A stretch of DNA of 64,000 nucleotides from contig OX424570.1 of NCBI GenBank assembly GCA_949152475.1, positions 372,001 to 436,000 of the forward strand, read 5' to 3'. The DNA is from Terebella lapidaria. Its lineage: Eukaryota; Annelida; Polychaeta; Terebellida; Terebellidae. Shown here one piece after another: positions 60,821-64,000 of the stretch; within the stretch, counting starts at the first letter, position 1; the number at the start of each line of letters is the position of its first letter. The position numbers and the translations under genes are program-made. Under the pieces are notes generated by a model. It saw only the letters and a list, made by a program, of their open reading frames with translations. It did no database searches and was not told where the DNA came from.

Positions 60821-63331
60821 TTAAACAGACTCAACCACACCAGGACCAGCTAAAACAGACTCAACCACACCAGCATCAACTAAAACAGACTCAACCACAC
60901 CAGCACCAGCTAAAACAGACTCAACCACACCCGCACCAGCTAAAACAGACTCAACCACACCAGTACCAACTAAAACAGACTCAACCACACCAGCACCAGC
61001 TAAAACAGACTCAACCACACCAGCACCAGCTAAAACAGACTCAACCACACCAGCTATAACAGACTCAACCACACCAGCTAAAACAGACTCAACCACACCA
61101 GCTAAAACAGACTCAACCACACCAGCTAAAACAGACTCAACCACCCCAGCTAAAACAGACTCAACTACACCAGTACCAGCTATAACAGACTCAACCACAC
61201 CAGTAACAGCTAAAACAGACTCAACCACACCAGGACCAGCTAAAACAGACTCAACCACACCAGCATGAACTAAAACAGACTCAACCACACCAGTACCAGC
61301 TAAAACAGACTCAACCACACCAGTAACAGCTAAAACAGACTCAACCACACCAGCACCAGCTAAAACAGACTCAACCACACCAGCACCAGCTAAAACAGAC
61401 TCAACCACACCAGCACCAGCTAGAACAGACCCAACCACACCAGCACCAACTAAAACAGACTCAACCACACCAGCACCAGCTAAAACAGACCCAACCACAC
61501 CAGCACCAGCTAAAACAGACTCAACCACACCAGCTATAACAGACTCAACCACACCAGCTAAAACAGACTCAACCACACCAGCTAAAACAGACTCAACCAC
61601 ACCAGCTAAAACAGACTCAACCACACCAGTACCAGCTAAAACAGACTCAACCACACCAGTAACAGCTAAAACAGACTCAACCACACCAGCACCAGCTAAA
61701 ACAGACTCAACCACACCAGCACCAGCTAAAACAGACTCAACCACACCAGCACCAGCTAAAACAGACTCAACCACACCAGCCAGAACAGACTCAACCACAC
61801 CAGCACCAGCTAAAACAGACTCAACCACACCAGCACCAACTAAAACAAACTCAACCACACCAGTACCAGCTAAAACAGACTCAACCACACCAGCACCAGC
61901 TAAAACAGACTCAACCACACCAGCACCAGCTAAAACAGACTCAACCACACCAGCACCAGCTAAAACAGACTCAACCACATCAGCTAAAACAGAATCAACC
62001 ACACCAGTACCAACTAAAACAGACTCAACCAGCACCAGCTAAAACAGACTCAACCACACCAGCTAAAACAGACTCAACCACACCAGCTAAAACATACTCA
62101 ACCACACCATTACCAGCTAAAACAGACTCAACCACACCAGTACCAGCTAAAACAGACTCAACCACACCAGCACCAGCTAAAACAGACTCAACCACACCAG
62201 TTAAACAGACTCAACCACACCAGCACCAGCTAGAACAGACCCAACCACACCAGCACCAACTAAAACAGACTCAACCACACCAGCACCAACTAAAACAGAC
62301 TCAACCACACCAGTACCAACTAAAACAGACTCAACCAGCACCAGCTAAAACAGACTCAACCACACCAGCTAAAACAGACTCAACCACACCAGCTAAAACA
62401 TACTCAACCACACCATTACCAGCTAAAACAGACTCAACCACACCAGTACCAGCTAAAACAGACTCAACCACACCAGCACCAGCTAAAACAGACTCAACCA
62501 CACCAGTTAAACAGACTCAACCACACCAGGACCAGCTAAAACAGACTCAACCACACCAGCATGAACTAAAACAGACTCAACCACACCAGTACCAGCTAAA
62601 ACAGACTCAACCACACCAGTAACAGCTAAAACAGACTCAACCACACCAGCACCAGCTAAAACAGACTCAACCACACCAGCACCAGCTAAAACAGACTCAA
62701 CCACACCAGCACCAGCTAGAACAGACCCAACCACACCAGCACCAACTAAAACAGACTCAACCACACCAGCACCAGCTAAAACAGACCCAACCACACCAGC
62801 ACCAGCTAAAACAGACTCAACCACACCAGCTATAACAGACTCAACCACACCAGCTAAAACAGACTCAACCACACCAGCTAAAACAGACTCAACCACACCA
62901 GCTAAAACAGACTCAACCACACCAGTACCAGCTAAAACAGACTCAACCACACCAGTAACAGCTAAAACAGACTCAACCACACCAGCACCAGCTAAAACAG
63001 ACTCAACCACACCAGCACCAGCTAAAACAGACTCAACCACACCAGCACCAGCTAAAACAGACTCAACCACACCAGCCAGAACAGACTCAACCACACCAGC
63101 ACCAGCTAAAACAGACTCAACCACACCAGCACCAACTAAAACAAACTCAACCACACCAGTACCAGCTAAAACAGACTCAACCACACCAGCACCAGCTAAA
63201 ACAGACTCAACCACACCAGCACCAGCTAAAACAGACTCAACCACACCAGCACCAGCTAAAACAGACTCAACCACATCAGCTAAAACAGAATCAACCACAC
63301 CAGTACCAACTAAAACAGACTCAACCAGCAC
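60821..63331 (+). repeat. Duplication of ~1296 bp near the right edge
   Basis: The variant block whose minus-strand frame starts at 62035 recurs with its start at 63331, an offset of 1296 bp. It shares rare variants such as CACCATTACC, and the CATGAACTAAAAC variant is found in both copies (61264 and 62560). Confidence 0.7.
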
Positions 63332-64000
63332 CAGCTAAAACAGACTCAACCACACCAGCTAAAACAGACTCAACCACACCAGCTAAAACATACTCAACCA
63401 CACCATTACCAGCTAAAACAGACTCAACCACACCAGTACCAGCTAAAACAGACTCAACCACACCAGCACCAGCTAAAACAGACTCAACCACACCAGTTAA
63501 ACAGACTCAACCACACCAGCACCAGCTAGAACAGACCCAACCACACCAGCACCAACTAAAACAGACTCAACCACACCAGCACCAACTAAAACAGACTCAA
63601 CCACACCAGTACCAGCTAAAACAGACTCAACCACACCAGCACCAGCTAAAACAGACTCAACCACACCAGCACCAGCTAAAACAGACTCAACCACACCAGC
63701 ACCAGCTAGAACAGACCCAACCACACAAGCACCAACTAAAACAGACTCAACCACACCAGCACCAGGTAAAACAGACCCAACCACACCAGCACCAGCTAAA
63801 ACAGACTCAACCACACCAGCTATAACAGACTCAACCACACCAGCTAAAACAGACTCAACCACACCAGCTAAAACAGACTCAACCACACCAGCTAAAACAG
63901 ACTCAACCACACCAGCTAAAACAGACTCAACCACACCAGTACCAGCTAAAACAGACTCAACCACACCAGTAACAGCTAAAACAGACTCAACCACACCAGC

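Larger units (their letters stand above)
25155..64000 (+). repeat. Giant A/C-rich minisatellite of mixed 24- and 30-bp units, continuing past the window
   Basis: From 25155 to the last base the sequence is built of a 24-bp unit (ACCAGCTAAAACAGACTCAA plus CCAC) and a 30-bp version with an extra CAGCAC or CAGTAC. Recurrent variants are ATAACAG, AACTAAAAC, AGAACAGACCC, GTTAAACAG (minus one base), AAAACACTC, AAAAGACTC and CAGACTGAACC. G is very rare on this strand. Unit lengths divisible by three leave one minus frame and two plus frames open for long stretches, broken at the variants that shift phase or create stops. Minus frames of up to 411 codons (25928-27163) read VVESVLAGAG repeats. No start context, splice pattern or non-repeat domain supports a gene. 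Confidence 0.95.

Noticed and set aside
25151..63994. Long minus-strand frames of VVESVLAGAG / VVESVLAGTG repeats, up to 411 codons, resembling a silk- or elastin-like protein
   Set aside because: They contain only the repeat, with no signal peptide or unique domain, are broken at every phase-shifting variant, and are expected from 24/30-bp units.
1..64000. tRNA, rRNA or snRNA genes
   Set aside because: No cloverleaf with A/B boxes or conserved rRNA segment was recognised by eye. A covariance search was not possible here.

Overview
The window is eukaryotic, animal DNA: AT-rich, with GT-AG introns, non-LTR retrotransposon remains, MITE-like inverted repeats and very large minisatellites. The only confident host gene is the 3' end of an LRP1-like endocytic receptor (low-density lipoprotein receptor-related protein 1 family) on the + strand. 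The repeats, especially rolling-circle-type elements filled with ~130-150 bp satellites, suggest a lophotrochozoan, most likely a bivalve mollusc. That assignment is inference; no species marker is present.

Layout. 1-673: 3' tail of a non-LTR retrotransposon cut by the window edge. 723-23770: seven coding exons of the LRP1-like gene (723-854, 1151-1283, 5204-5323, 12832-12893, 13125-13212, 13322-13430, 23606-23770), joined by splice sites whose phases agree throughout. They encode the last EGF-like modules, one transmembrane helix and a cytoplasmic tail with two NPMY internalisation motifs and an EKNKLL dileucine motif, ending in TGA. The 3' UTR runs to about 24.9 kb.

The introns hold most of the interest. 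Intron 1284-5203 carries two nested Helentron-like elements with ~145 bp satellite cores. Intron 5324-12831 is almost wholly a 100-bp tandem repeat (~74 copies) copied from the end of the preceding exon plus its splice donor. Intron 13431-23605 holds a decayed non-LTR retrotransposon inserted in a 55-bp minisatellite, a MITE-like inverted repeat, two elements of a second hairpin-ended family (one inside a larger inverted repeat), and a 31-bp minisatellite. The satellite units of both hairpin-ended families repeatedly carry TGACCTTGA or TGACCTTTGACCT, which match nuclear-receptor response elements.

From 25155 to the right edge (>38.8 kb) the window is one A/C-rich minisatellite of interleaved 24- and 30-bp units, with higher-order repeats of about 1.0, 4.3 and 5.3 kb. 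Its long minus-strand open frames and its mucin-like plus-strand frame follow from a unit length divisible by three and are not supported as genes.

No tRNA, rRNA, CRISPR array or prokaryotic feature was seen.
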